DNA from: an uncultured Myxococcaceae bacterium
GTDB lineage: Bacteria > Myxococcota_A > Polyangia > Polyangiales > Ga0077539
Reading direction: 5' to 3'
NCBI GenBank assembly: GCA_945952225.1
Contig: CAMFHP010000005.1
Coordinates: forward strand, 1 to 64,000
DNA length: 64,000 nucleotides
Shown: positions 43,769 through 51,823 of the stretch, in pieces
Layout of the letters: each line of letters starts with the position of its first letter
Position numbering within the stretch: position 1 is the stretch's first letter
Notes under the pieces: generated by a model
Database searches by the model: none
What the model was told of the DNA's origin: nothing
What the model saw: only the letters and a program-made list of their open reading frames with translations
Program-made: the position numbers and the translations under genes

Positions 43769-46132
43769 TCAGTGGCCCTGCGCGGCGCGCATCGCGGTGT
43801 CGACGGCGTCGTGCGTGTCGGGGTTGCCCTGCGAGCGGCCGAGGCGCTGCAGGTAGGCGACGAGGGCCACGATCTCGGCGTCGCGGTCGACGCGGGCGCC
43901 GTTGGCGGCGAGGTCGCGCACGATCACGTCGGCCTGGGCGTTGGCGATGTTGGTCGCGCCCGAGATCACGAAGGCCTGGTAGGGCACGCCCGCGGCGCGC
44001 ATCGCGTCGACGCGCGACGAGACCGACGCGTGGTCGAGGTGCGAGGTGTAGAGGTGCGGGTACGCGGGCATGTTCGAGCCGGGCGAGGTCGACCGCGGGT
44101 CCTGCATGTGACGGAAGTGCCAGAGGTTCGGGTACTTGCCGCCCTCACGCGCGAGGTCGGGACCGGTGCGCTTGGAGCCCCACTGGAAGGGGTGATCCCA
44201 GATCGACTCGTCGAGGCGCGACGGCTCGCCGTAGCGAATCGTCTCGAAGCGCATCGGGCGGATCATCTGCGAGTGGCAGTTGTAACAACCCTCGCGGATG
44301 TAGATGTCGCGGCCTTCGAGCTCGAGGGGCGTGTAGGGGAGCGTGCGGACCGTGCGGGCCTCGGCGCGGTTGATCACCAGCGAGGGGATGAGCTCCGCGA
44401 TGCCGCCCACGAAGACGGCCACGGCGGTGAGCACGACGAACACGGCGGCGCGGCCCTCGACGAGGCGGTGCCAGGTGGCCTTGCCGTTCTCCTTCGAGAG
44501 CTGGAGCGCGATGGTGCCGAAGATGGCGACGAACACGGCGATGCCCGCGATCGCGACGGAGGCCATCTGACCGAGCACCGCGAGCGACATGACGAGCGCG
44601 GTGACGACCGCGGAGAGGATCACCGGCGCGCCGAACGCGACCTTCGTCCACGAGACTTCGTTGGGGTCCTTCGCGAGGTCGACGACCTCGGCCTCACCGT
44701 CGACCGCAGCGCCCGAGCGCGCGGTCATCACGAGGTTCCACACCATCATCAGGAAGCCGACGAGGTAGAGCGTGCCGCCCACGAGGCGCGTCCAGTACAT
44801 CGGGCGCAGCGCCATGAGGGTCTCGACGAAGGTCGGGTACACGAGCGAGCCCTGGTCGTTCACGGCGCGCCACATGAGGCCCTGCGTGATGCCGCCCACC
44901 CACATCGAGATCACGTAGAGCAGGATGCCCACGGTGCCGATCCAGAAGTGCGTGTCGGCCGCGCTCTTCGAGTGGAGCTTCGTGCCGTAGAGGCGCGGAA
45001 CCATCCAGTAGAACATGCCGGCGGCCATGAAGCCGTTCCAGCCGAGGGCGCCCTCGTGCACGTGGCCGACGATCCAGTCGGTGTAGTGGGCGAGGCCGTT
45101 GACCGACTTGATCGAGAGCAGCGGGCCTTCGAAGGTCGCCATGCCGTAGAAGGTCACGCTGGCGACGAAGAACTTGAGCACGGGATCCGCGCGGACCTTG
45201 TCCCAGGCGCCGCGGAGCGTGAGCAGGCCGTTGAGCATGCCGCCCCACGACGGCGCCCAGAGCATCACCGAGAAGATCATGCCGAGCGTCTGCGCCCAGT
45301 CGGGCAGCGCCGTGTAGAGCAGGTGGTGCGGACCCGCCCAGATGTACACGAACACCAGCGCCCAGAAGTGGATCACCGAGAGGCGGTACGAGTAGACCGG
45401 GCGCCCCGCGGCCTTCGGGAGGAAGTAGTACATGATCCCGAGGATCGGGGTCGTGAGGAAGAAGGCGACCGCGTTGTGGCCGTACCACCACTGCGTGAGC
45501 GCGTCCTGCACGCCGCCGAAGAGCGAGTAGCTCTTGAACGGCCCCCACGGGATCGAGAGGTTGTTGACGATGTAGAGCATCGCCACGGTCACGATGGTGG
45601 CGATGTAGAACCAGATCGCGACGTAGAGGTGCTTCTCGCGCCGCTTCGCGATGGTCCAGAACATGTTGATCGCGAAGACCACCCAGATGAGCGTCACCGC
45701 GATGTCGATGGGCCACTCGAGCTCCGCGTACTCCTTGCCCTGCGTGTAGCCGAGCGGGAGCGAGATCGCGGCCGAGGCGATGATCGCCTGCCACCCCCAG
45801 AAGTGGATGCGCCCGAGGAGATCCGACGCCATGCGCGTCTTCAAGAGACGCTGCGTCGAGTAGTAGATGCCCGCGAAGAGCATGTTGCCCACGAACGCGA
45901 AGATCACCGCGTTGGTGTGCAGGGGACGCAGCCGGCCGAAGGTCAGCAGCGGCGCCAGGTTCGCGCGGTGATCGGCGAGCTGCAGCGCGACGATCAGGCC
46001 CACGAGCATCCCGACGACACCGAAGATGATCGACGCCCACACGAACATGCGTGCGAGTGCGTCGTCATACGTGATGCGTACCCGGGACGCTCCGGCCGCT
46101 TCTCCAGCGGCGTTCTCGTTCTCGGTGCTCAT
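43769..46132 (-). CDS. ccoNO: Fused cbb3 oxidase subunits I and II (CcoN-CcoO)
   Basis: 787 residues. The CcoN part (about 1-475) has heme and copper ligands: LRPLHTNAV, WWYGHNAVAFFL (CuB His), AGPHHLLY, and the pair of HYTDWIVGHVHEG. Two to four extra helices lead to the CcoO part, which has the heme motif CYNCH at 616-620 followed by SQMIRP, and an axial Met-like SNMPAYPHLY. All catalytic ligands are intact. The normal separate subunits are here one chain. It reduces oxygen to water at low oxygen, pumping protons. The start overlaps the stop of ccoS by 4 bp (ATGA). Confidence 0.96.
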   Translation of the reverse strand: MSTENENAAGEAAGASRVRITYDDALARMFVWASIIFGVVGMLVGLIVALQLADHRANLAPLLTFGRLRPLHTNAVIFAFVGNMLFAGIYYSTQRLLKTRMASDLLGRIHFWGWQAIIASAAISLPLGYTQGKEYAELEWPIDIAVTLIWVVFAINMFWTIAKRREKHLYVAIWFYIATIVTVAMLYIVNNLSIPWGPFKSYSLFGGVQDALTQWWYGHNAVAFFLTTPILGIMYYFLPKAAGRPVYSYRLSVIHFWALVFVYIWAGPHHLLYTALPDWAQTLGMIFSVMLWAPSWGGMLNGLLTLRGAWDKVRADPVLKFFVASVTFYGMATFEGPLLSIKSVNGLAHYTDWIVGHVHEGALGWNGFMAAGMFYWMVPRLYGTKLHSKSAADTHFWIGTVGILLYVISMWVGGITQGLMWRAVNDQGSLVYPTFVETLMALRPMYWTRLVGGTLYLVGFLMMVWNLVMTARSGAAVDGEAEVVDLAKDPNEVSWTKVAFGAPVILSAVVTALVMSLAVLGQMASVAIAGIAVFVAIFGTIALQLSKENGKATWHRLVEGRAAVFVVLTAVAVFVGGIAELIPSLVINRAEARTVRTLPYTPLELEGRDIYIREGCYNCHSQMIRPMRFETIRYGEPSRLDESIWDHPFQWGSKRTGPDLAREGGKYPNLWHFRHMQDPRSTSPGSNMPAYPHLYTSHLDHASVSSRVDAMRAAGVPYQAFVISGATNIANAQADVIVRDLAANGARVDRDAEIVALVAYLQRLGRSQGNPDTHDAVDTAMRAAQGH

Positions 46133-46320
46133 GACGTCCTACCTGCACCCTCGGGGCGCTGCTCCTGTGCAGGCAACCGGGGTGCGTCTTCATGGATGGG
46201 AAACAGGGCGAGCCGGTCGGTGTGCTGCCAGGTGCGGTCGCGCACGCTGCGTGAGAACAGCGCGAGCATTCCGCCCACGAGCAGAAGGCCGAAGAAGGCC
46301 AGCATGATCACGATCTCCAC
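46129..46320 (-). CDS. ccoS: cbb3 oxidase maturation protein CcoS
   Basis: 63 residues from the GTG at 46320: MEIVIMLAFFGLLLVGGMLAL, one membrane helix, then a basic tail with RTWQHTDRLALFPIHED. Small CcoS proteins are needed for cofactor insertion in the oxidase. GGAGGG lies 4 nt before the GTG. The start lies inside the end of ccoI (13-bp overlap) and the stop overlaps the ccoNO start. An ATG 5 codons later is possible but further from the ribosome site. Confidence 0.85.
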   Translation of the reverse strand: MEIVIMLAFFGLLLVGGMLALFSRSVRDRTWQHTDRLALFPIHEDAPRLPAQEQRPEGAGRTS

Positions 46321-48737
46321 AGCGCCCTCCTGGGCGAGAGCGACGCGATCGTCGCCAGGATGATCGACAGCGACGTGAGGGGCATCAGCGTCGCGCACAG
46401 GATCGGGGACATGAGCCCCGCGAACGACAGCGCGACGGCGCCGACGTTGTAGGCCGTGGCCACCGCGAGGTTGCGGCGGTTCACGGCGACGAGGGCGCGC
46501 GAGGCGCGCAGCGCGAGCCGCACGGGACGGAGCCCCGGGCTCACGAACCACGCGTCGGTGCGCGCGGGCATGAAGGGTCGGTCGGCCGCGGGCGTGGCCG
46601 AGCAGAACGCGCGCTCCACCGCGAGGCCGTCGTTGATGCCGTCGCCGATCATGAAGGTGTCGCGGCGGTCGTGCGCGCTCACCCACGCGGCCTTGCCCTC
46701 GGGCGATGCACCACCCACGGCGTGGTCGTCGGCGATGCCCAGCGAGGCGGCCATCTCGGCGACGCGTCCGGGCTCGTCACCCGAGAGCATCCACACGTCG
46801 AGGCCCGCGCGCGTGAGGTTCTCGATCTCGCGCTTCGCATCGGGGCGCACGACCTCGGCGGTCGGGAGCACCGCCACCACGCGGCCCTCACGCGCGAACA
46901 CCAGGTCGTCGTGGTCGGCCCCCTCGCCCGGCGCGGCCCACGCGGCGCGTCCGAGGCGCCAGGTGATGCCGTCGTGCGAGAGCGAGAGGCCCGAGCCCGG
47001 CGTCTCGCGCACGTCGCGGTCGGCGGCCCACGCGCGCAGCAGCGACGAGGCCTCGAAGGCGCGACGCACGGCCACGCTCTTCGGGTGCGTGCTGCGAACG
47101 ACGATGTTGTAGAGCGCGTCGCGGTCGTCGTCGGCGAGCGTCGCGAGGCGCTCGGGCGCGACGAGTTCGAGCACGCCCTCGGTGAGCGTGCCGGTCTTGT
47201 CGAAGACCACGCGGCGCACGTCGGGGAGGCGGTCGAGGAGGCTCGCGGAGCGGATGTACATCCCCGCGCGGCGCAGGCCCGACTGCACGAGCTCGTAGGC
47301 CGTGGGCGTCGCGATGCCGTACGCACACGGGCACGTCACGACGAGGAGCGCCGTGGTGGCCTGGAGGGCCATGGTCACGTCGTGACGGAGGAAGGTCCAG
47401 TACGCGAAGCAGAGCGTCGCGAGGCCGAGCACGGCGACCACGTAGGTGCGCGTGAGGCGCTGCCACCACGAGGTCGCGCGGGCCGCGTCGTGCGAATCAT
47501 CGCGCGTCGAGCGCAGCAGCGACGGGAGCACGGAGCGCGAGAAGTCTTCGGTCGCGCGGAGGGTGATCGCCGAGACGCCGAGGTTGAACGCGCCCGCGGG
47601 GATCACCTCGCCGCGCGCAAAGGCCCGCGGGGCGCTCTCGCCATTGATCCAGTCGAGGGAGCAGCTCGCGCTCTCGTCGTCGAGGGCCGCGGCCATGGGC
47701 ACGAGGTCGCCCGACGCGACGAGCACCGTGTCACCCGCCACGAGGTCGCGGCAGGGAACCACCTCGACGTGTCCCTCGCGCACGCGGCGGGCGAGGAGCG
47801 AGTCGACGCCATCGCTCGCGAGGAGCATCGCGCGGTTGCGCTCGACGACGCGCTCCTGGAGCCAGCGGCCCGTGAGCATGAGCACGATGAAGGTCGCGAC
47901 GGTGTCGAAGAACGCGCCCTGGTCGCGGCCGAGGGCGAAGTGCCAGACCGAGCCGCCGTACGCGAGCACGATGCCCAGCGCGATGGGCACGTCCATGTGG
48001 AGCACGCCGCGGCGGAGGCACTGCCACGCCGAGCGGATGAACACCGAGCCGCCCACCATCACGCTCACGCCCGCGAGGAGCATCCCCGCCCAGCGGAACA
48101 CGTGATAGACCGCGCCCTCGCGGAGCCCGAGGTTCACCGGGATGGTGAACAGCATCGCGTTCATCGCGATGGCCGCGCACACGCCGATGCGCCAGAGCAG
48201 ATCCGACGAGCGCGCCGCCTCGACCTTGCGCTCGGGGCCGAGCAGATAGCCGAAGCGCTCGACCTCGGTGATCCAATCGCGGAGCGGAAACTCTCGCGTG
48301 ACCATCACCTCGACGCGTCCGAGCGCGGGGTTCACCGTGCAGCTCAGACGTGACGATGCGGGTTCGACGCGTTCGAAGAGCTCATCGATGAGCCACACAC
48401 ACGCCGCGCACTGGATCCCCTGAAGATCGAAGCCCACGCGCCGCGGACCTTCGGCGCCGCGAAGGTCGGTCTCGATCGCGTCGAGCCACTTGAGATCGCG
48501 CGTCGACGCGGGCGTGTGCGCGGGGGTCAGCGTCTCGCCCGCGCGAAGGTCGTAGTAGCGGGTGAGTCCGCGCGCCGAGAGGAGCCCGTGCACCACGCGG
48601 CATCCCGTGCAGCAGAATCCGTCGCGCGAGGGCGCGGTCAGCTCGGCGCCGCAGTGGCGACACGCGAGGGGACACGCGAGCTCCTTCGTCTGCGGCGTGG
48701 TCGACAGCAGGTCGACGACGGCACCTTCTCCGCTCAT
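46308..48737 (-). CDS. ccoI: Copper-transporting P1B-type ATPase CcoI
   Basis: 809 residues. The N-terminal extension has a Cys cluster (CPLACRHCG, FCCTGC), then a metal-binding GIQCAAC with Cys110 and Cys113. Membrane helices include the ion site TCPCAYG (469-471). Actuator loop DWINGESAP (360s), phosphorylation site DKTGTLT (Asp513) and a late SGDEPGRV, MIGDGINDGLAV hinge complete the ATPase. It exports copper to the periplasm for assembly of the cbb3 oxidase. The order places it first in the operon rather than after ccoNOQP. The ATG at 48737 lacks a clear Shine-Dalgarno. Confidence 0.94.
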   Translation of the reverse strand: MSGEGAVVDLLSTTPQTKELACPLACRHCGAELTAPSRDGFCCTGCRVVHGLLSARGLTRYYDLRAGETLTPAHTPASTRDLKWLDAIETDLRGAEGPRRVGFDLQGIQCAACVWLIDELFERVEPASSRLSCTVNPALGRVEVMVTREFPLRDWITEVERFGYLLGPERKVEAARSSDLLWRIGVCAAIAMNAMLFTIPVNLGLREGAVYHVFRWAGMLLAGVSVMVGGSVFIRSAWQCLRRGVLHMDVPIALGIVLAYGGSVWHFALGRDQGAFFDTVATFIVLMLTGRWLQERVVERNRAMLLASDGVDSLLARRVREGHVEVVPCRDLVAGDTVLVASGDLVPMAAALDDESASCSLDWINGESAPRAFARGEVIPAGAFNLGVSAITLRATEDFSRSVLPSLLRSTRDDSHDAARATSWWQRLTRTYVVAVLGLATLCFAYWTFLRHDVTMALQATTALLVVTCPCAYGIATPTAYELVQSGLRRAGMYIRSASLLDRLPDVRRVVFDKTGTLTEGVLELVAPERLATLADDDRDALYNIVVRSTHPKSVAVRRAFEASSLLRAWAADRDVRETPGSGLSLSHDGITWRLGRAAWAAPGEGADHDDLVFAREGRVVAVLPTAEVVRPDAKREIENLTRAGLDVWMLSGDEPGRVAEMAASLGIADDHAVGGASPEGKAAWVSAHDRRDTFMIGDGINDGLAVERAFCSATPAADRPFMPARTDAWFVSPGLRPVRLALRASRALVAVNRRNLAVATAYNVGAVALSFAGLMSPILCATLMPLTSLSIILATIASLSPRRALWRS

Positions 48738-49070
48738 CGACCGGCGCACGGAGCAACGGGGGTGCCACACGATCGCGCGGTGTTTCACGGCCTCTGCGCG
48801 CCCCGCGCTTCGGCACCGCGTGCATCGTCGCGCACCGAATCCATGCGCGTGCACATCGATCGTTTCGCGCGCCGTGCGACGAAACATGATGAAGCGCAGC
48901 CCTTCACGCAGACCGGTCGCGTGGAGCATCGAGGTCATGCGGTCGGTGCGCGCGTCTCGTGGGTCGACGATCGTCCCGACTCCGCGGCACTCCCTGCGCG
49001 GAGGCGCGTGCAGGGCGCCCTCGTGTGCGCCTCGTCGCATACGGCACGCACCGTGCTCAACGCGCACCGC
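48738..49070. other. 333-bp non-coding gap between ccoI and the TauE/SafE-like gene
   Basis: This is the longest gene-free stretch in the window and must hold promoters for both directions. I see an inverted repeat GTTTCG/CGAAAC with a 12-base spacer (48862-48885), but no good FNR box (TTGAT-N4-ATCAA), no sigma-54 element and no strong -35/-10 pair. Minus-strand open frames here run into ccoI but lack homology. Regulation of the cco operon therefore cannot be read from known sites. Confidence 0.5.
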
Positions 49071-49775
49071 ATGGACCTCCCACTTGCAGCCATCGGTGCC
49101 GCGGCCGCCGCGGGCCTCGCCTCGACGACCCACTGCGCGGCGATGTGCGGACCGCTCGCAGCGGCGACGTGCAGCGCGCCGGGCCGTGAGGGCGCGCGCG
49201 CGGGCCTGCGCTACGCGCTCGGGCGCATGGTCTCGTACGGCGTCACGGGCTCGATCGCGGGCGCGCTCGGTTCACGGCTCGTGCGCTCGTTGCGCGAGGA
49301 GCACGTGCAGCAGGCGGTGTCGCTCGCGCTCGCGGCGGGCCTCGCCTTCGCGGCGTATCGGGTGTTGCGCCTCGGCGCGGCGACGAAGCTCGTGAAGCTC
49401 CAGACGCGCAAGCCCACGACGCGCCTGCCCGCGCTCGCGATGGGATTGCTCACGGGCTTTCTCCCGTGCGGCGCGCTCGCGGCGGGCCTGATGATCGCGG
49501 CGGGCGCGGCCTCGTGGTGGGCGGGCGCGCTGACGATGATGGCCTTCGCGGTGACGAGCGCGCCGGGCCTCGCCGCGGCCGTGCTCGCGGGCGCCTCACT
49601 CGGAACGTGGGCGCGCGATGCGCTCACGCCGACGCGTCGTCGTGTGTTCGGCACCGTGCTCGCGCTCGCGGCGCTGTGGGTCGCGGCGCGGCCGTGGGTG
49701 ATGCCCGAGCGGCGATGCCACTGCCACGGCGCGGCGAGCGCGGCGTCGGCGACGCTTCACCGCGAGCGCGCGTGA
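49071..49775 (+). CDS. TauE/SafE-like membrane protein, cytochrome oxidase assembly type
   Basis: 234 residues, about 6 membrane helices. Near the front is STTHCAAMCGPL, the hallmark of the sulfite exporter TauE/SafE group found beside ccoI; the second half has LLTGFLPCGALAAGLMIAAG. It ends in a Cys/His pair tail (RRCHCHG). Such proteins are thought to help metal handling or oxidase assembly (as with CcoH-like or CopZ-linked proteins) but the role is not proven. Divergent from the cco operon across 333 bp. The next gene follows by 30 bp. Confidence 0.78.
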   Translation: MDLPLAAIGAAAAAGLASTTHCAAMCGPLAAATCSAPGREGARAGLRYALGRMVSYGVTGSIAGALGSRLVRSLREEHVQQAVSLALAAGLAFAAYRVLRLGAATKLVKLQTRKPTTRLPALAMGLLTGFLPCGALAAGLMIAAGAASWWAGALTMMAFAVTSAPGLAAAVLAGASLGTWARDALTPTRRRVFGTVLALAALWVAARPWVMPERRCHCHGAASAASATLHRERA

Positions 49776-49805
49776 CGCGATGATCAACCTTCAAGAGGTG
49801 ATGCG

Positions 49806-50255
49806 ATGAAGAAGATTCTGGTCGCGGTCGATGCGTCGTCGGTGGCGCCCCACGTGATCGACGCTGCGGTGAAGCTCGCGGACGCGTACGGCGCGCAGCT
49901 CGTGCTCGCGCGTGCGGTGGGGCTGCCGACGGAGCTTCCGCCCGAGGCGCTCGCGATGGATCCCGACAGCGTGACGGGGCTTCTGGTGAAGGCCGCCGCG
50001 CGCGATCTCGACCGCTTCGCCGACGCGCTGCCCGCGGAGCTCGTGGCCGCGCGCGAGGTCGTCGTGGGCACGCCGTGGCGCGTGATCTGCGATCTCGCCG
50101 ACGCGCACGACGTGGAGCTCGTGGTGATCGGCGCGCACGGACATCGCCTCCTCGACCGCGTGCTCGGCACGACGACGAACCGCGTGGTGACCCACACCGA
50201 GCGGTCGATGCATATCGTTCGCGCACCGCACGCAGGATCTACTGCGAGCTCTTGA
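49806..50255 (+). CDS. Universal stress protein (UspA family)
   Basis: 149 residues. Starts MKKILVAVDASSVAPHVID, with a family-typical IGAHGHRLLDRVLGTTTNRVV near the end, close to the nucleotide-binding G-x-G pattern. GAGG lies about 7 nt before the ATG. It sits 30 bp after the TauE-like gene and 21 bp before the globin kinase gene, so all four probably share a transcript. Usp genes next to oxygen-sensing kinases are common in low-oxygen response regulons. Confidence 0.9.
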   Translation: MKKILVAVDASSVAPHVIDAAVKLADAYGAQLVLARAVGLPTELPPEALAMDPDSVTGLLVKAAARDLDRFADALPAELVAAREVVVGTPWRVICDLADAHDVELVVIGAHGHRLLDRVLGTTTNRVVTHTERSMHIVRAPHAGSTASS

Positions 50256-50276
50256 CGTTGCGCATCGCCGCGGGCG

Positions 50277-51458
50277 ATGGAGGCGTCGATGGCGCCTCAC
50301 GAGGAGCACTTGTTCGAGGAGATCAAGCGATACGTCGGCTTCGACGAAGGCGACGAGGCGCGACTGCGCGCGGTGGGTCCGCGCGTGGTGCCGCACGCGC
50401 TCGCGATCACCGACGACTTCTACCGGCACATTCTCGAGCACCACGACGCGCGCCGCGCGATCACGGGCGGCGACGCGCAGGTCGGATCGCTCAAGCGCAC
50501 GCTCGTCGTGTGGCTGCGTGAGCTCTTCGAAGGCCCGTGGGACCTCGCGTACTACGAGCGCCGCGCGCGCATCGGGCGCAGGCACGTCGCGATCGATCTG
50601 CCGCAGCAGTACATGTTCACGGCGGTGAGCGTGATCCGCGACCACCTGTGTCGCATCGTGCTCGACACCGCAGCCTCGCCCGACACCGGGCGCGCGGAGC
50701 TCTTCTCCGTGAACCGCCTGCTCGATCTGGAGCTCGCGATCATGCTGCACACCTATCGCGAGAACAGCCTCGCGCGGCTGCAGCGCACGGAGCGCCTCGC
50801 GACCTTCGGCCAGTTCGCGGCGTCGATCGCGCACGAGCTCCGCAACCCGCTCGGGGTCATCGAGTCGTCGACCTTTCTGCTCCGCAAACGTGTCGGCGAC
50901 TCGTCGGAGCCGATCACGCGGCACATCGACAAGATCAGCGCGCAGGTGCAGCTCTCGAACCGGATCATCAGCAGCCTGCTCGACCTCGTGCGCGAACGTC
51001 CGCCGACGCCGCGCGACGTGCCGGTGCGCGAGCTCCTCACCGCGGCGATGGAGCCGCTCCCTGCGACCACCACGACGATCGAGCTCGACGTGCCCGACGA
51101 GCCGCTCGTGCTCCACGTCGACCTCGACCAGGCGCGACAGATCGTGGCCAACCTGCTCTCGAACGGCCTCGAAGCCGCGGGTCCCACGGGCACCGTCGCC
51201 GTGCGCGTTCGGCCCGAGGGAGCCGCCGTGCTCATCACGGTGAACGACACGGGCCCGGGCATCGACCCGACGATTCGATCGCGACTCTTCGAACCGCTCG
51301 TGTCGACGAAGGTCCGCGGGATCGGCCTCGGACTCGCGCTCTGTCGTCGCCTCGCGGAGCGCAACGGCGGTACGATCACCGTGGCGTCGGGGAGGCTTCC
51401 CGGCGCGTCGTTCGAACTCCGTCTGCCGCGGGCCGAGCTGGCAGGAGGCATCTCATGA
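50277..51458 (+). CDS. Globin-coupled histidine kinase
   Basis: 393 residues. Residues about 10-165 form a protoglobin-type sensor: a front helix LFEEIKRYVGFDEGDEARL, B-helix Tyr49 (ITDDFYRHIL), and IGRRHVAIDLPQQYM with His103 in the place of the heme-proximal histidine. A second part has kinase motifs: ASIAHELRNPLGV with phosphoacceptor His186, an N box (VANLLSNGLEAAG), NDTGPGI and GIGLGLALC. No membrane segment, so it should sense oxygen (or NO/CO) in the cytoplasm. It is coupled by ATGA to the receiver gene downstream. The closest role model is FixL, but with a globin in place of a PAS heme domain. Confidence 0.9.
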   Translation: MEASMAPHEEHLFEEIKRYVGFDEGDEARLRAVGPRVVPHALAITDDFYRHILEHHDARRAITGGDAQVGSLKRTLVVWLRELFEGPWDLAYYERRARIGRRHVAIDLPQQYMFTAVSVIRDHLCRIVLDTAASPDTGRAELFSVNRLLDLELAIMLHTYRENSLARLQRTERLATFGQFAASIAHELRNPLGVIESSTFLLRKRVGDSSEPITRHIDKISAQVQLSNRIISSLLDLVRERPPTPRDVPVRELLTAAMEPLPATTTTIELDVPDEPLVLHVDLDQARQIVANLLSNGLEAAGPTGTVAVRVRPEGAAVLITVNDTGPGIDPTIRSRLFEPLVSTKVRGIGLGLALCRRLAERNGGTITVASGRLPGASFELRLPRAELAGGIS

Positions 51459-51820
51459 GCGCACGACGCATCCTCGTCGTCGACGACAACCGCGACCTCG
51501 CCGAGAACCTCGTCGAGATTCTCGAAGACGCGGGCTTCGGCGCCGACTTCTTCGACGACCCCGCGCGCGCCCTCCACGCGCTCGTCCCCGGGCGTTACAG
51601 CCTCGCGCTCATCGACCTTCGCATGCCGGGCATGGACGGCGTCGAGCTACACCGCGCCCTCAAGCAGATCGACCCTGCGTTGAAGGCCATCGCCATGACC
51701 GCCTTCGCGCGCGACGAGCGCGTTCGCTGCGCCCTCGGCGACGGCATGCTCGCGGTGTTCTCGAAGCCCATGAACGCCGCGAGCCTCATCGTGCAGCTCC
51801 GCGAGGCCGTCGCGGCCTGA
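51455..51820 (+). CDS. Receiver-only response regulator
   Basis: 121 residues, a single REC domain. MSARRILVVDDNRDLAENLV has the acidic pair; phosphoacceptor Asp54 is in ALIDLRMPGMDG, Thr82 in AMTAFARDE and Lys104 in VFSKPMN. No output domain, so it must act by protein contact or as a phosphate relay. The start overlaps the kinase stop by 4 bp, so kinase and receiver are made together. The receiver is close in sequence to that of the hybrid kinase at 5531. The final target is unknown. Confidence 0.93.
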   Translation: MSARRILVVDDNRDLAENLVEILEDAGFGADFFDDPARALHALVPGRYSLALIDLRMPGMDGVELHRALKQIDPALKAIAMTAFARDERVRCALGDGMLAVFSKPMNAASLIVQLREAVAA

Positions 51821-51823
51821 CGC

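Noticed and set aside
48738-49070. FNR/Anr-type box for the cco operon
   Set aside because: I found no TTGAT-N4-ATCAA-like sequence in the gap, so classic FNR control is not supported.
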